Notes: a model not told the origin generated them from the letters alone. A DNA stretch of 64,000 bases from Roseateles saccharophilus (GCF_004342485.1 NZ_SMBU01000001.1:248001-312000); one strand, 5' to 3'. Counted from the stretch's first letter, positions 26,387 to 35,471 are shown. Made by a program: numbers and translations.

Positions 26387-27165
26387 GAGGTGAGCATTTG
26401 GATGACCAGGCCGAGCCCGGTGACGATGACGAGGCTGACGACGATCAGCGCCGCCGCGAGGTGGCCGTTGGCGCCGCGCAGGCCGTTGACCAGGGGCTGC
26501 AGCAGCTCCAGCGAGCCGGCCAGCAGCAGGTTGGCGATGGCGAACTCCATGGCCGCCGTCGTCCAGGCCAGCAGGCCGGCCGCGGCGAAGGCCGGCAGCA
26601 GCAGCGGCAGCAAAACACGGCGCAGCAGCAGGCCGTCGGAGGCGCCCAGCGTGCGGCTGGCGTCGATCAGCGGCTGGGCGTCCAGTTGCTGCAGCGCGGC
26701 CGACAGCGTCTGGTGCACCAGCGGGAACAGCAGCGCGGCCAGCAGGCCGACGTAGACGGCGCGCAGGTCCAGCACATCGCCCCAGCGGCCGACGAACAGG
26801 TCCAGCGCGCCGATGGCGACGACCACCGGCGGGATGGCATAGGGCAGCAGCGCGAGCGCGTCCAGCAGCGCCTTGAGGCGCGGCGCCGCGAGATGGGCGG
26901 CCAGGCTGGCGGCGCCGCCAAGCAGCAGGGCCAGGACCGCCGCGGCGCCCGAGACCCAGACCGAATTCCATGCGGCGGTGGTCACGCGCTCATCGGCCGC
27001 GAGGCCCGCCAGCCAGTGCAGCGTCGCGCCCTGCGGCAGCAGGCCCTGGTCCCAGCGCTCGCTCAGACCATAGGCCAGCACGGCCAGTGGCGGCAGCAGC
27101 ACCAGCAGCGCCGCGGCCCAGAAGGCGAAGGCGGGCGGGCGCCAGGGGCGATTGACCGACCTCAT
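26362..27165 (-). CDS. ABC transporter permease (second)
   Basis: A 267-residue inner-membrane permease with about six hydrophobic segments. The cytoplasmic coupling loop reads DASRTLGASDGLLLRRVLLPLLLP, the EAA-type motif that meets the ATPase. It belongs to the binding-protein-dependent family used for iron, polyamine, thiamine and 2-aminoethylphosphonate import. The ATG at 27165 overlaps the stop of the first permease (TCAT). Confidence 0.86.
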   Translation of the reverse strand: MRSVNRPWRPPAFAFWAAALLVLLPPLAVLAYGLSERWDQGLLPQGATLHWLAGLAADERVTTAAWNSVWVSGAAAVLALLLGGAASLAAHLAAPRLKALLDALALLPYAIPPVVVAIGALDLFVGRWGDVLDLRAVYVGLLAALLFPLVHQTLSAALQQLDAQPLIDASRTLGASDGLLLRRVLLPLLLPAFAAAGLLAWTTAAMEFAIANLLLAGSLELLQPLVNGLRGANGHLAAALIVVSLVIVTGLGLVIQMLTSWRTPARS

Positions 27166-27989
27166 GCCGAACGCCTCAGGCGCGCCGACCACCAGCGCCC
27201 GCCGGCGATGACGGTGAGCAGCAGCAGGGCCATCACGAGGGACAGGGCCGTGGCCAGCTCGGGCTGGGAAAAGATGTCGCCGCTGACGGCCGCGGCGATG
27301 CGCACAGCCAGCACCGGGCTGGCCGTGCCGGCCAGCGCGAAGGGCGTGGCATAGGCGGCGGCCGCGTTGGCGAACAGCAGGCTGGCCGTCTCGACCAGGC
27401 TGGGCGCCAGCAGCGGCAGGCCCACGCGGCGCCAGAAGCGCGCCGGCGAGGCGCCCAGCGTGGCGGCGGCCTCGGCCAGCGTCGGGTCCAGCAGGCGCAC
27501 CGGCGCCATCAGCAGCACGACGGCCAGCGGCAGCTGGAAGGCGGTGAAGGCCAGCAGCAGGCCGGCGTCGCTGTTCAGGTCCCAGCCCTGCAGCAGGCCG
27601 GCATTGCGGGCCAGCGTCGTCAGCACGCCCTGGCTGCCGAGCAGCAGGGTCAGCGCCAGGGCCAGCGGCACGCCGGCGAAATTGGCGCCCAGGCCGGCCA
27701 GCACGGCCACCGGCTTCTCCCAGCGCGGATGGGCGACGAGGTGCAGGGCCGCGCCCAGGCCCAGCACCAGGCCCAGGGCCGTGGACGCGGCCGACAGCAG
27801 CACGGTGCGCGCGATGGCGTCGATGTAGAAGCGGTCGGCCCAGAGCTCGTGCAGCGCGCATTCGCCGCCGCCCAGGCAGGCGCGCAGCAGGTCGAGGCTG
27901 CGCCAGCCGAAGGGCAGCAGCAGGGCCGCGGCCATCAGCGCGAGCAGGGGCCCGGCTGCGAGCCAGGCTCGGGCGGGGGTCAGGCGCAT
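27162..27989 (-). CDS. ABC transporter permease (first)
   Basis: A 275-residue inner-membrane permease, first of the pair. The coupling loop is EAAATLGASPARFWRRVGLPLLAPS. Several long hydrophobic segments span the length. It overlaps the upstream phosphodiesterase by 10 bases and the downstream permease by 4, so the four cytoplasmic and membrane components are tightly coupled. Two separate permease genes with one ATPase and one binding protein fit the PhnSTUV/FbpABC/PotABCD layout. Confidence 0.86.
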   Translation of the reverse strand: MRLTPARAWLAAGPLLALMAAALLLPFGWRSLDLLRACLGGGECALHELWADRFYIDAIARTVLLSAASTALGLVLGLGAALHLVAHPRWEKPVAVLAGLGANFAGVPLALALTLLLGSQGVLTTLARNAGLLQGWDLNSDAGLLLAFTAFQLPLAVVLLMAPVRLLDPTLAEAAATLGASPARFWRRVGLPLLAPSLVETASLLFANAAAAYATPFALAGTASPVLAVRIAAAVSGDIFSQPELATALSLVMALLLLTVIAGGRWWSARLRRSA

Positions 27990-28765
27990 CCGAGGCGCTG
28001 GGCGACGAAGCCGCGGACGCCGAGCTGCGTCGTCGGCCAGCCGGCCGGTGCGTCGGCGCCGCCCGCCTGGGTGTCATGAGGCAGCCAGACCAGGGGCACG
28101 TCGCGTTCCACCGGCAGGGCGCCGCCGTGCCAGTGGTCGGCATGCATGCCGTGGTCGCTGGTCAGCAGCAGGTCGTAGCCGGCGGCATGCCAGCGCGGCA
28201 GGGCCTGGGCCAGCACCGCGTCCAGCTTGCGGGCAGCGAAGCTGTAGCCGGTGGACTCGCCGCCGTGGCGGTGGCCGGCCAGGTCCAGCCCCATCGGGTG
28301 AACGAACAGGAAGTCCGGCGCGTGGGCCTGGCGCAGCGCCTCGGCGTCGGCCAGCAGATGGGAGTCGGGGTAGTCGTCCTCCCAGTACCAGCGCGCGGCC
28401 TCGATGCCGAGCTGGGGCAGGGCGGTCTCGCGGTGGGCGAGCGGGTCGAAGACGGCGCCGGCCAACAGCTCGAACACCCAGTGGTAGGCCGCCACGGCGG
28501 AGTGGCGGCCGGCGGCGGCGAGGTCGTCGAAGACCGTGCTGCCGCAGCGCTGGCCGGCCTGGCCGTTGCCGAGGATGCCGTGGTCCAGCGGCGTGCGGCC
28601 ATTCAGCACGGTGGCGTAGAGCGGGCGCGACAGGCTGGGCAGCTCGCAGCGCAGGTTGCTCCAGTGCGCGCGGCCGGCCTCGTTCAGGGCCTGGACATAG
28701 CCGAGGTAGTCGCGCGCGGTGTCGGCGCGCAGGCCGTCGACCAGCAGCAGGACGAGCTTGTTCAT
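27980..28765 (-). CDS. Alkaline-phosphatase-superfamily phosphodiesterase/phosphonate hydrolase
   Basis: A 261-residue protein of the type I phosphodiesterase/nucleotide pyrophosphatase group. Metal ligands: Asp in LLLVDGLRAD (N-terminus), MGLDLAGHRHGG (Asp and His), and SDHGMHADHWHGG (Asp-His and His). The nucleophile region is LPSLSRPLYATVLNGRTPLDHGILG; Ser occupies the place where Thr or Ser is usual. The family includes nucleotide pyrophosphatases, phosphonoacetate hydrolase and phosphopentomutase. There is no signal peptide, so it acts in the cytosol, on whatever the ABC system brings in. It is short compared with nucleotide pyrophosphatases (about 400). Its start overlaps the binding-protein gene stop by four bases. 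Confidence 0.76.
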   Translation of the reverse strand: MNKLVLLLVDGLRADTARDYLGYVQALNEAGRAHWSNLRCELPSLSRPLYATVLNGRTPLDHGILGNGQAGQRCGSTVFDDLAAAGRHSAVAAYHWVFELLAGAVFDPLAHRETALPQLGIEAARWYWEDDYPDSHLLADAEALRQAHAPDFLFVHPMGLDLAGHRHGGESTGYSFAARKLDAVLAQALPRWHAAGYDLLLTSDHGMHADHWHGGALPVERDVPLVWLPHDTQAGGADAPAGWPTTQLGVRGFVAQRLGCA

Positions 28766-29811
28766 GCGCCGAGCACCTCGCGCTGCCAGGCGCGTGGCAG
28801 CTTCTTCACTTCCTCGGTCCACAGTGCCGGCTTGAGCGCGCGCGCAGCCTGGTACTGCGCGGCGGGCAGCAGCTTCTTTTTCAGGTCCTCGGGCAGGGCC
28901 AGGTGGTCCACACGGATGGGCCGGGCGTTGCCGCGCGCGAGGTTGAGCTGGCCGGCATCGCTGAAGATGTATTCGCGCGCCAGGTCGCCGGCCGCGGGGC
29001 GCCTGGAATACTTGTTCAGCAGCGTCGTGTAGCCGCTGGTGATGCTGCCGTCGCTGGGGATGAGCACCTCGTAGTCGGCCGCGTTGGGGATCTTGTCGCG
29101 GTAGCTCAGCGCGTTGAAGTCCCACATCAGGAAGACCTCGGCCTCGGCGCGTTCCATCAGCGCGGGCGAGGGGTCGGTGCTGATCAGCTTGTGGGCCTTG
29201 GCGAGCTGGGCGAAGGCCTGCAGCGCGGGCTGCAGCTTGGTTTCGTCGCCGCCCAGCGCATGGGCCGCGGCCAGCACGGTGGCATTGGCCTGGGCCGCGC
29301 GGCCGACGGCGCCGATCAGCACGCGTGGCTGGGCCGCGAACAGCGCCTTCCAGCTACGCGGCACCTCCTTCAGGAGCCGCCTGTTGACGGCGAAGGCGAT
29401 GGTGCCGGTGTAGGCCAGGGCCCAATGGCCGTCGGCGTCCTTGGCCCAGTCGGGTACCTGCACCCAGGTCGTGGGCTTGTAGGCGCGCGTGATGCCGCGG
29501 GCCTTGGCGATGGCACCGAACTCGAAGCCGACGTCGCCGATGTCGATGCTGGCATTGGCGCGCTCGGCCTCGATCTTGGCGATCTCCTCGGCGCTGCTCA
29601 TGTCGGTGTCGACATGGGCGAGGCCGTAGAGGCGCTGCAGGTCGGCCCAGGTGGCGCGCCAGTTGGCCCAGTCGTCGGGCATGCCGACGCTGGCGATGCG
29701 GCCCTCGGTGCGGGCGGCTTTCTCGAGCTCGCTGGGCTGGGCGAAGGTCAGGGGTGCCAGGCCGCCAGCGGCCAGGCCGGCGAGGACGTGTCGGCGGTTG
29801 AGTTTGCTCAT
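28762..29811 (-). CDS. ABC transporter substrate-binding protein (Tat-type signal)
   Basis: A 349-residue extracytoplasmic binding protein. It opens with NRRHVLAGLAAGGLAPLTFAQ, a twin-arginine leader. The body, including VGMPDDWANWRATWADLQRLYGL, DIGDVGFEFGAIAKARGI and VPDWAKDADGHWALAYTGTIAFAVNRRLL, fits the family of iron, polyamine and phosphonate (PhnS) binding proteins. It delivers ligand to the two permeases encoded downstream. Use of the Tat route suggests folding in the cytosol, sometimes with a bound cofactor. It overlaps both neighbouring genes by four bases. Confidence 0.8.
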   Translation of the reverse strand: MSKLNRRHVLAGLAAGGLAPLTFAQPSELEKAARTEGRIASVGMPDDWANWRATWADLQRLYGLAHVDTDMSSAEEIAKIEAERANASIDIGDVGFEFGAIAKARGITRAYKPTTWVQVPDWAKDADGHWALAYTGTIAFAVNRRLLKEVPRSWKALFAAQPRVLIGAVGRAAQANATVLAAAHALGGDETKLQPALQAFAQLAKAHKLISTDPSPALMERAEAEVFLMWDFNALSYRDKIPNAADYEVLIPSDGSITSGYTTLLNKYSRRPAAGDLAREYIFSDAGQLNLARGNARPIRVDHLALPEDLKKKLLPAAQYQAARALKPALWTEEVKKLPRAWQREVLGA

Positions 29812-30947
29812 GCCTTGGTGGAGAAGCGGAGTTGGTCGAGGCTCAGGCGGTGGCTGAGGCGGGTGTCGCCCTTCACGTCGCGGATGGCGAGAGTCAGCTC
29901 GGGCACGGGCTTGGAGAAGTCCAGGTCGACGAGGCCGAAGTTGATGTCAGCATAGACCTCGGACACGCGGCGCGCGTTGGGCGTCGGGATGTCCCAGACC
30001 TCGGTCAGGCCGCTGGAGGTCAGGTCCCACAGCGGGTAGCAGCCGGGCGTGTCCCAGCGCGACAGGTCGGCGTAGTGCATGTCGCCGCTGATGACGACGA
30101 CGCCCTCGGCGCGCTTGTCGCGGATCAGGTCCACGAGGCGCTGGCGTTCCAGCGGGAAGTTGTTCCAGCCCTCCCAGCCCGTGCCCTCGGCGGCCAGCTG
30201 CACGCTGGAGCACAGGATGCGCACGTCGGCGGGCTCGGCCAGGCGCTCGGCCAGCCAGGCCCATTGCGGCTCGCCCAGCAGCGTCGCGGCCGGGTCGAGG
30301 TTGGGCACATACCAGCCCTTCATCGCACCGCCGCCGAGCTTGGCCTTGGCGACCATGGCCGCATAGCCCTGCTTCAAAGCCGGGTCGGCGACCAGGGGCG
30401 TGCGGTTGAAGCGCAGGTCCAGCATCAGCAGCTGCACCGTGCGGCCGCCGCGCTCGATGCGGTAGGCCTCGTAGATGCCGGGGCGGCTGCGGCGCGGCGA
30501 GTCGGCGGGCTCGCCCCATTCGTCGCAGAAGAGCTGCTGCGACAGGGCCTTGAACGGGTAGTCGCCGCCGACGTCGTCGTCGCCGAAGTCGTGGTCGTCC
30601 CAGATCGCGAGATGGGGCACGTCGCGGCGGAAGGACTGCAGCGCCTCCACGCGGCGGAACTCCGCGTAGCGCTGGCGCAGCGTGTCGGCGTCCTGCGCGT
30701 CGGCATAGAGGTTGTCGCCGAGGAAGAGGAAGAGCTCCGGCCGCGCGGCCCGCACCGCGGTCCAGATGGGCTGGGGCTTGGACTGCTTGGCGCAGGAGCC
30801 GAAGGCAATCCTCAGCCGTTGCAGGCGCTGCGGGTCGGTGGGCGCGGCGAGCACAGGCGGGCGCGAGCCCGCCTGTGCGCTGACGCCCACCGCCGCCAGC
30901 CCGGCGGCCAGCATCAGCTGGCGCCGGTCGAGCTGGGCGAGGCTCAT
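29808..30947 (-). CDS. phoD: PhoD-like alkaline phosphatase/phosphodiesterase
   Basis: A 379-residue Tat-exported metallophosphatase. The leader DRRQLMLAAGLAAVGVSAQA carries the twin arginine. Core motifs: IAFGSCAK, LFLFLGDNLYAD, LAIWDDHDFGDDD and SGDMHYADL, the last supplying Asp and His metal ligands. PhoD enzymes hydrolyse phosphate mono- and diesters in the periplasm with iron and calcium. The gene overlaps the TonB receptor by one base and the binding protein by four, so outer-membrane uptake, periplasmic cleavage and inner-membrane import are encoded on one transcript. Confidence 0.87.
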   Translation of the reverse strand: MSLAQLDRRQLMLAAGLAAVGVSAQAGSRPPVLAAPTDPQRLQRLRIAFGSCAKQSKPQPIWTAVRAARPELFLFLGDNLYADAQDADTLRQRYAEFRRVEALQSFRRDVPHLAIWDDHDFGDDDVGGDYPFKALSQQLFCDEWGEPADSPRRSRPGIYEAYRIERGGRTVQLLMLDLRFNRTPLVADPALKQGYAAMVAKAKLGGGAMKGWYVPNLDPAATLLGEPQWAWLAERLAEPADVRILCSSVQLAAEGTGWEGWNNFPLERQRLVDLIRDKRAEGVVVISGDMHYADLSRWDTPGCYPLWDLTSSGLTEVWDIPTPNARRVSEVYADINFGLVDLDFSKPVPELTLAIRDVKGDTRLSHRLSLDQLRFSTKA

Positions 30948-33181
30948 CAGAGCTTGCCGGTGAACGTGACGAAGAACTGGCGCGGCGCGCCGGTCAACAG
31001 GGTCTGGCTGTCGCCGCTGTTGCCGAAGCCGTTGCTGCCCACCGTCGAGATGTATTTGCGGTCGGTCAGGTTGGTCACGCCCAGCTGCACGCTGCCTTCG
31101 GCCAGGAAGCCCAGCGACTTGGCGCGCAGGCCGCCGCTCAGGTTGAACAGCGTGCGGCCGGACACCGCGGCGTCGTTCAGGTAGCTGTAGTAGCGCTTGG
31201 ACATGTAGTCGGCGCCGAAGTTGCCGAACCAGTGGCCGTCGTCGTAGCTGAGGATGCTCTTGACCATCTGGTCGGGCGCGTCGACGACATGCTTGCCGGC
31301 GGTGGCGACCGTGACGGTGTTGTTGCTGGCGTCCTTGCTGGTGACGTTGTCCTGATAGGTCGAGTTGCTCAGGCTCAGGCTGTTGTACCAGCTGACGCCC
31401 GGCATCAGGCGCAGCGACAGCGCCGCTTCCAGGCCCTTGGTGCGCACGCCGCCGACGTTGCTCAGCACCGTCGGATTGCCCTGGATGCCCGAGCCCTGGG
31501 TCACGCCGAGCAGGCGGTCCTTGAAGTTGACGAGGTAGGCGGTGACGGCGGCCTCGTAGAGCTTGCTGCTGGTGCGCCAGCCGGCCTCGAAGTTGTCCGA
31601 GGTCTCAGGGTGCAGCGAGCCCTTGATCGCGTCGAAACCCGCCTGGGTCGTCGCGAACGGCGTCGTGCCGGTGCCGGCGCCCTGATAGGCGCGCATATTG
31701 CGCGAGACGCTGGTGAAGAGCTCGTCACTGCGGCTGAGCTGGTAGTTCAGGCCGACCTGGGGCAGGAAGCCCTTGCTGGCCGTGATGGAGCCGTTGGGGT
31801 GGCCGCTGCCCAGCTGCAGGTTGCCGTCGATCTTGGCGCGCAGCGACTTGAAGCCGGCGCCCAGCGTCAAGTCCTTGGCGATGGCGATGGTGTCGGACAG
31901 CGAGAACTGGTCGGTCTTGGTGTTGAAGGCGTACTGCCAGGCGGTCTGGAAGGGGTTGCTCGGGAAGCTGTAGACGTCGGGGATGGCGTTGGCGCTGACG
32001 GCGTAGAAGCGGCGTGCCTGGTCGAAGTCGTTGTTCTCGTGCCAGAGCGAGGCGCGCAGCTGGTGGATGCCGATCTCGTAGTCCAGCGTGGCGGTCAGGC
32101 CGTCGCGCTTGATGCCGTATTCGGTCGTGCGCAGCGCGATGGGCGTGCCGTCGGGCGAGGCGGTGTAGGGCGTGAACCAGAGGCCGCGGCCGTCGTTCTT
32201 GTGGTGGTAGACGGTGGTCTTCAGGCGCAGGCCCTCGGCCAGCTTGGTGTCCAGCGTCACGCCGGCCAGCGTGTCCTTGCGCAGGCCGGAGCCGGCGTAG
32301 TAGGCGTCGTCGACGCTGGTCTCGCCATGCGTCCAGATGCCCTTGGCCGACTGCAGCGCGGTGTTGAAGTCGGGGTAATAGTTGTCCCAGTTGTAGCCCA
32401 GGCGGTTGACCATCTCCAGGGACATGTCCTGGTAGTCGACTTCGCGGCGGTTGGACGTGTTGACGAAGGCCGACAGGCGGGTCTCGCCGAAGTCCTTCAC
32501 ATACTTCAGGTTGAACTGGTCCTGGCGCTGCTGGCCCTGGCCGCGCCACTTGTCGGCCTGTTGGTGGGTGTAGCTGGCATAGATGGCGCCGAGCTCGGAC
32601 TGGCCGCTGTCCAGGCGCACGAAAGTGCGGCGGTTGCTGTCGCTGCCCAGGGTCTGCGAGAGCTGCAGGCCGAAGGCCTTGGCCGGGTCGATGGAATAGA
32701 ACTGCAGCGTGCCGCCGAGGTTGCTGGACGAGGGGGTGTCCAGCGAGCCCGTGCCCTGCGACAGGTCGGCGCGGGCGACGTTCTCGCTGGAGATGGCGCG
32801 GCTGATGTGCAGGCCGTTCAGGTTGCCGTAGCTCATGTCGCCCAGCGGCACGCCGTCCAGCGTGAAGCCGAGCTGGTTCTGCGAGAAGGCGCGCACCGTG
32901 AAGCGGGTGGACCACTCGTAGTTGCCCAGCGGGTCGGCCGATTGGAAGTTGACGCCGGGCAGGCGCGACACGGTGGCCAGGGGGCTCTGGCCGGCCGCGG
33001 CGGCGGCCTCGAAGTCGGCCTTGGTCAGGCCCTGCACGGAGCGGATCTGGCCGCGGCCGAGCGTGACGGTGACGCGTTCGAGTTCCTGGGTGTCGGCGCT
33101 TTGCGCGAGGGCCGGCAGGGCGGTGAAGGCCAGAGCCAGCAGGGCGGCCAGGGGGCTGAGGGCGTGAACTGCAGATCGCAT
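30947..33181 (-). CDS. TonB-dependent outer-membrane receptor of the phosphatase/ABC operon
   Basis: A 744-residue outer-membrane receptor. Signal peptide AALLALAFTALPALAQ; a TonB-box-like ELERVTVTLGRG; plug with VSRLPGVNFQSADPLGNYEW and DGVPLGDMSYGN; barrel ending VTFTGKL. First gene of the seven-gene operon running to 25373. The association with PhoD and an ABC importer suggests that the ligand is a phosphate ester or phosphonate too large for porins; this is inference. ATG 33181 starts the signal peptide. Confidence 0.87.
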   Translation of the reverse strand: MRSAVHALSPLAALLALAFTALPALAQSADTQELERVTVTLGRGQIRSVQGLTKADFEAAAAAGQSPLATVSRLPGVNFQSADPLGNYEWSTRFTVRAFSQNQLGFTLDGVPLGDMSYGNLNGLHISRAISSENVARADLSQGTGSLDTPSSSNLGGTLQFYSIDPAKAFGLQLSQTLGSDSNRRTFVRLDSGQSELGAIYASYTHQQADKWRGQGQQRQDQFNLKYVKDFGETRLSAFVNTSNRREVDYQDMSLEMVNRLGYNWDNYYPDFNTALQSAKGIWTHGETSVDDAYYAGSGLRKDTLAGVTLDTKLAEGLRLKTTVYHHKNDGRGLWFTPYTASPDGTPIALRTTEYGIKRDGLTATLDYEIGIHQLRASLWHENNDFDQARRFYAVSANAIPDVYSFPSNPFQTAWQYAFNTKTDQFSLSDTIAIAKDLTLGAGFKSLRAKIDGNLQLGSGHPNGSITASKGFLPQVGLNYQLSRSDELFTSVSRNMRAYQGAGTGTTPFATTQAGFDAIKGSLHPETSDNFEAGWRTSSKLYEAAVTAYLVNFKDRLLGVTQGSGIQGNPTVLSNVGGVRTKGLEAALSLRLMPGVSWYNSLSLSNSTYQDNVTSKDASNNTVTVATAGKHVVDAPDQMVKSILSYDDGHWFGNFGADYMSKRYYSYLNDAAVSGRTLFNLSGGLRAKSLGFLAEGSVQLGVTNLTDRKYISTVGSNGFGNSGDSQTLLTGAPRQFFVTFTGKL

Positions 33182-33411
33182 GGTGTGGAGGCGCTGAGCG
33201 CGTTTTGAGGCTGCGGAGGGCCGACCCGGGAACAACCCGTGCCAGCCGTGTGACGGGCCGCAATGTCACAAAAATCCACGACAGTTCTGCGACAGATCGG
33301 TGTCTTTGGCCTGATTTCCACGAATTTCCACAAGCGTCCTCGCATTCACACAACCGCCATCTGGCTGTGGCCCACTCAGGCCGCGCTCCTTCTTCCCGTC
33401 CCTTGCCGCAC
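33182..33411. promoter_or_regulatory. Divergent promoter region with candidate DeoR operator
   Basis: This 230-base AT-richer gap separates the TonB-receptor operon from its divergent DeoR regulator. It holds two notable elements: TGTGAC-N10-GTCACA, a perfect 6-bp dyad at 33249-33270, and ATTTCCAC repeated directly at 33314-33321 and 33324-33331, one helical turn apart, with AATCCACG nearby at 33273-33280. DeoR-family repressors often bind paired direct or inverted repeats, so either is a possible operator. Neither promoter can be fixed confidently by eye. Confidence 0.4.
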
Positions 33412-34227
33412 ATGTGGGTTGCCGAACGACACCGCCTCATCCTGGACCTGCTCCAGACGCATCAACGCCTGACGACCGAACACTTTGCCGAGGCCCTGGG
33501 CGTGTCCCGGGAGACGGTGAGGCGTGACCTGATCGAGCTGGAGCGCTCGGGCCATCTGGCCCGCGTGCACGGCGGCGCCGTGCCGCCCGCCGCCGCGCCG
33601 GCGGTGCCGCCCGAGCCGGCCTATCTGGAGCGAACCGGCCTGCAGCAGCCGCAGAAGCGCGAGATCGCGCGGCTGGCGGCGACGCTGATCCAGCCCGGCC
33701 AGGCCTGCTTCCTGGATGCCGGCTCCACGACGCTGGCGCTGGCCCAGGAACTGGCCCAGCGTGAGGGCCTGATCGTCATCACCAACTCGCTGGATGCCGC
33801 CATGGTGCTGGCCTGCCACCGCCGCCACGAGGTGCATCTGCTGGGCGGCCGGCTGGAGGACGATGTGCCCGCCACCTACGGCGAGCAGACCGTGGCCGAG
33901 ATCGCGCGGCTGCAGGTGGACTGGGCCCTGGTGTCGCCGGTGGGCATCGATGCCGCCAATGGCGCGATGGACTACCTGTGGCACGAGGCCACGGTGGCGC
34001 GCGCGATGCTGGGCCGCGCGCGCCAGCGCGTGGTGCTGGCTGACGCCAGCAAGCTGGGCCAGGCCAGCCGCGTCCAGATCTGCCCGCCGGCCGAGGTGGA
34101 CGTGCTGGTGACCGATGGCGGCGCCGACGCCGCGCAGCTGGAGCGCCTCACGGCCGCGGGCGTGAAGCGCGTGCTGCAGCCCGAGGCGGTTCAGCGCCCG
34201 ACAGACTCCTGCGCCGCCGCCGCATAG
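33412..34227 (+). CDS. DeoR/GlpR-family transcriptional regulator
   Basis: A 271-residue repressor. The N-terminal winged helix reads RHRLILDLLQTHQRLTTEHFAEALGVSRETVRRDLIELERSGHLARVHGGAV (about 6-57), the DeoR signature. The C-terminal half (IQPGQACFLDAGSTTLALAQ, IVITNSLDAAMVL, LGGRL) is the sugar-phosphate-binding DeoRC domain. Members respond to phosphorylated metabolites, which fits control of the divergent phosphate-ester operon. The start ATG at 33412 is the one giving the usual N-terminus. Its last 37 bases overlap the 3' end of the convergent GHL10 gene. Confidence 0.88.
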   Translation: MWVAERHRLILDLLQTHQRLTTEHFAEALGVSRETVRRDLIELERSGHLARVHGGAVPPAAAPAVPPEPAYLERTGLQQPQKREIARLAATLIQPGQACFLDAGSTTLALAQELAQREGLIVITNSLDAAMVLACHRRHEVHLLGGRLEDDVPATYGEQTVAEIARLQVDWALVSPVGIDAANGAMDYLWHEATVARAMLGRARQRVVLADASKLGQASRVQICPPAEVDVLVTDGGADAAQLERLTAAGVKRVLQPEAVQRPTDSCAAAA

Positions 34228-35471
34228 GGCCCGGCGCGCAGGGCGTCGGCGATGCCGCGGCGGTTCTGGGCCAGTGCCGCCATGCTGAAGTGGATGTGGC
34301 CGCTGCCCGGCGATAGGCGCCGGATGCTGTCGATCTGGCCCAGGATCTCCTCGGGCAGCCAGCTTTGCGGCGTTGAATCGATGCGGCTCGTGAACAGGCC
34401 CGGGTGGATGGGCCGGCCCAGCGGGTTCAGCGCGCGCCAGGCCTGCAGCAGCGTCTCGAAGGCCTGGGCCGTTTGCGCGCGTGGCCAGTAGAGCTGGGGC
34501 GCGAGATAGTCCAGCCAGCCCTCGCGCAGCCACAGCTCGACGTCGGCATAGAGCTTGTCGAACTGGCTGAAGCCGCTGATGCCCGGCGGGCGCGCATCGG
34601 GCCGCGGCAGGCCGAAGGGGCTGATGCCAAGCCGCGCGCCGGGGCGTACCTCGTGCACGAGGGCGTAGAGCCGCTGCACCAGGCTGTTGACGTTGTAGCG
34701 CCGCCAGTCGGCCCGCGCGAGGCTGCCGCCGCCGGCCGCATAGGCCTGCCAGCTCGGCTCGTCGGGAAAGTCGACGTCGTTCTTCGCGGCGTCCTGCACC
34801 GGGTAGGGATAGAAGTAGTCGTCGATGTGCACGCCGTCCACCGCATAGCGCGTCAGCAGCTCGCGCACGACGGCCAGCGTGTGCTCGGCGGCGGCGGGCT
34901 CGCCGGGGTCGATCCAGAGCTGGTCGCCATAACGCTTCACCCAGCCGGTGTGAGTGCGGCTGAGATGGTTGTCGGCTGGCGCGGACTTGGCCGTGCTGTG
35001 CCGCGCGCGGTAGGGGTTGAACCAGGCATGCAGCTCCAGGCCGCGCGCATGGGCCTCGGCGAGCCAGACGGTCAGCGGGTCGTAGCCGGGGTGGCGGCCC
35101 TGGGTGCCGCTCAGCACCTCGCTCCAGGGTTCGAGCGTGGATTCGTAGAGCGCGTCGGCGCTGCTGCGCACCTGCAGGATCAGCGCGTTCAGCCCGGTGC
35201 GGGCGGCCACGTCGCAGAGGCCGCGGATCTCGGCCTGCTGGGCCTCGGCCGGGAGACCCTTCTTGCTGGGCCAGTCGATGTTGGCGACGGTGGCGACCCA
35301 CGCGGCGCGCCATTCGCGCGGCGGCGGTGCCGGCAAGGCAGCGGAGGCCGCGGGCGCGGGGGCGGATGCAGCCTCCGCGGGTGGCGTGATCGCGCCGGGT
35401 GCGGCGGGCGGCGTCGTGCAGGCCGCGAGCAGCGGCAGGCTGGCGAGGCCGAGCAGGTCGCGGCGCTTCAT
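34191..35471 (-). CDS. GHL10 (DUF187) glycosidase, DigH-like lipoprotein
   Basis: A 426-residue lipoprotein (SLPLLAAC lipobox) with a Pro/Ala-rich linker to about residue 50 and a GHL10 domain: EWRAAWVATVANIDWPSK, TGLNALILQVRSSADALY, HAWFNPYR, VDGVHIDDYFYPYP, LGISPFGL and WLDYLAPQLYW. E. coli DigH of this family cuts peptide-free peptidoglycan glycan strands. The conserved Asp residues in DGVHIDDYFYP are the candidate catalytic acids. It overlaps the upstream permease stop by four bases and is third in the murQ operon, so a role in releasing or processing cell-wall sugars fits. The exact substrate is inferred. Confidence 0.82.
   Translation of the reverse strand: MKRRDLLGLASLPLLAACTTPPAAPGAITPPAEAASAPAPAASAALPAPPPREWRAAWVATVANIDWPSKKGLPAEAQQAEIRGLCDVAARTGLNALILQVRSSADALYESTLEPWSEVLSGTQGRHPGYDPLTVWLAEAHARGLELHAWFNPYRARHSTAKSAPADNHLSRTHTGWVKRYGDQLWIDPGEPAAAEHTLAVVRELLTRYAVDGVHIDDYFYPYPVQDAAKNDVDFPDEPSWQAYAAGGGSLARADWRRYNVNSLVQRLYALVHEVRPGARLGISPFGLPRPDARPPGISGFSQFDKLYADVELWLREGWLDYLAPQLYWPRAQTAQAFETLLQAWRALNPLGRPIHPGLFTSRIDSTPQSWLPEEILGQIDSIRRLSPGSGHIHFSMAALAQNRRGIADALRAGPYAAAAQESVGR

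Noticed and set aside
33249-33270. TGTGAC dyad as a CRP site
   Set aside because: CRP needs TGTGA-N6-TCACA; spacing here between these arms is 12 bases, so CRP is unlikely.
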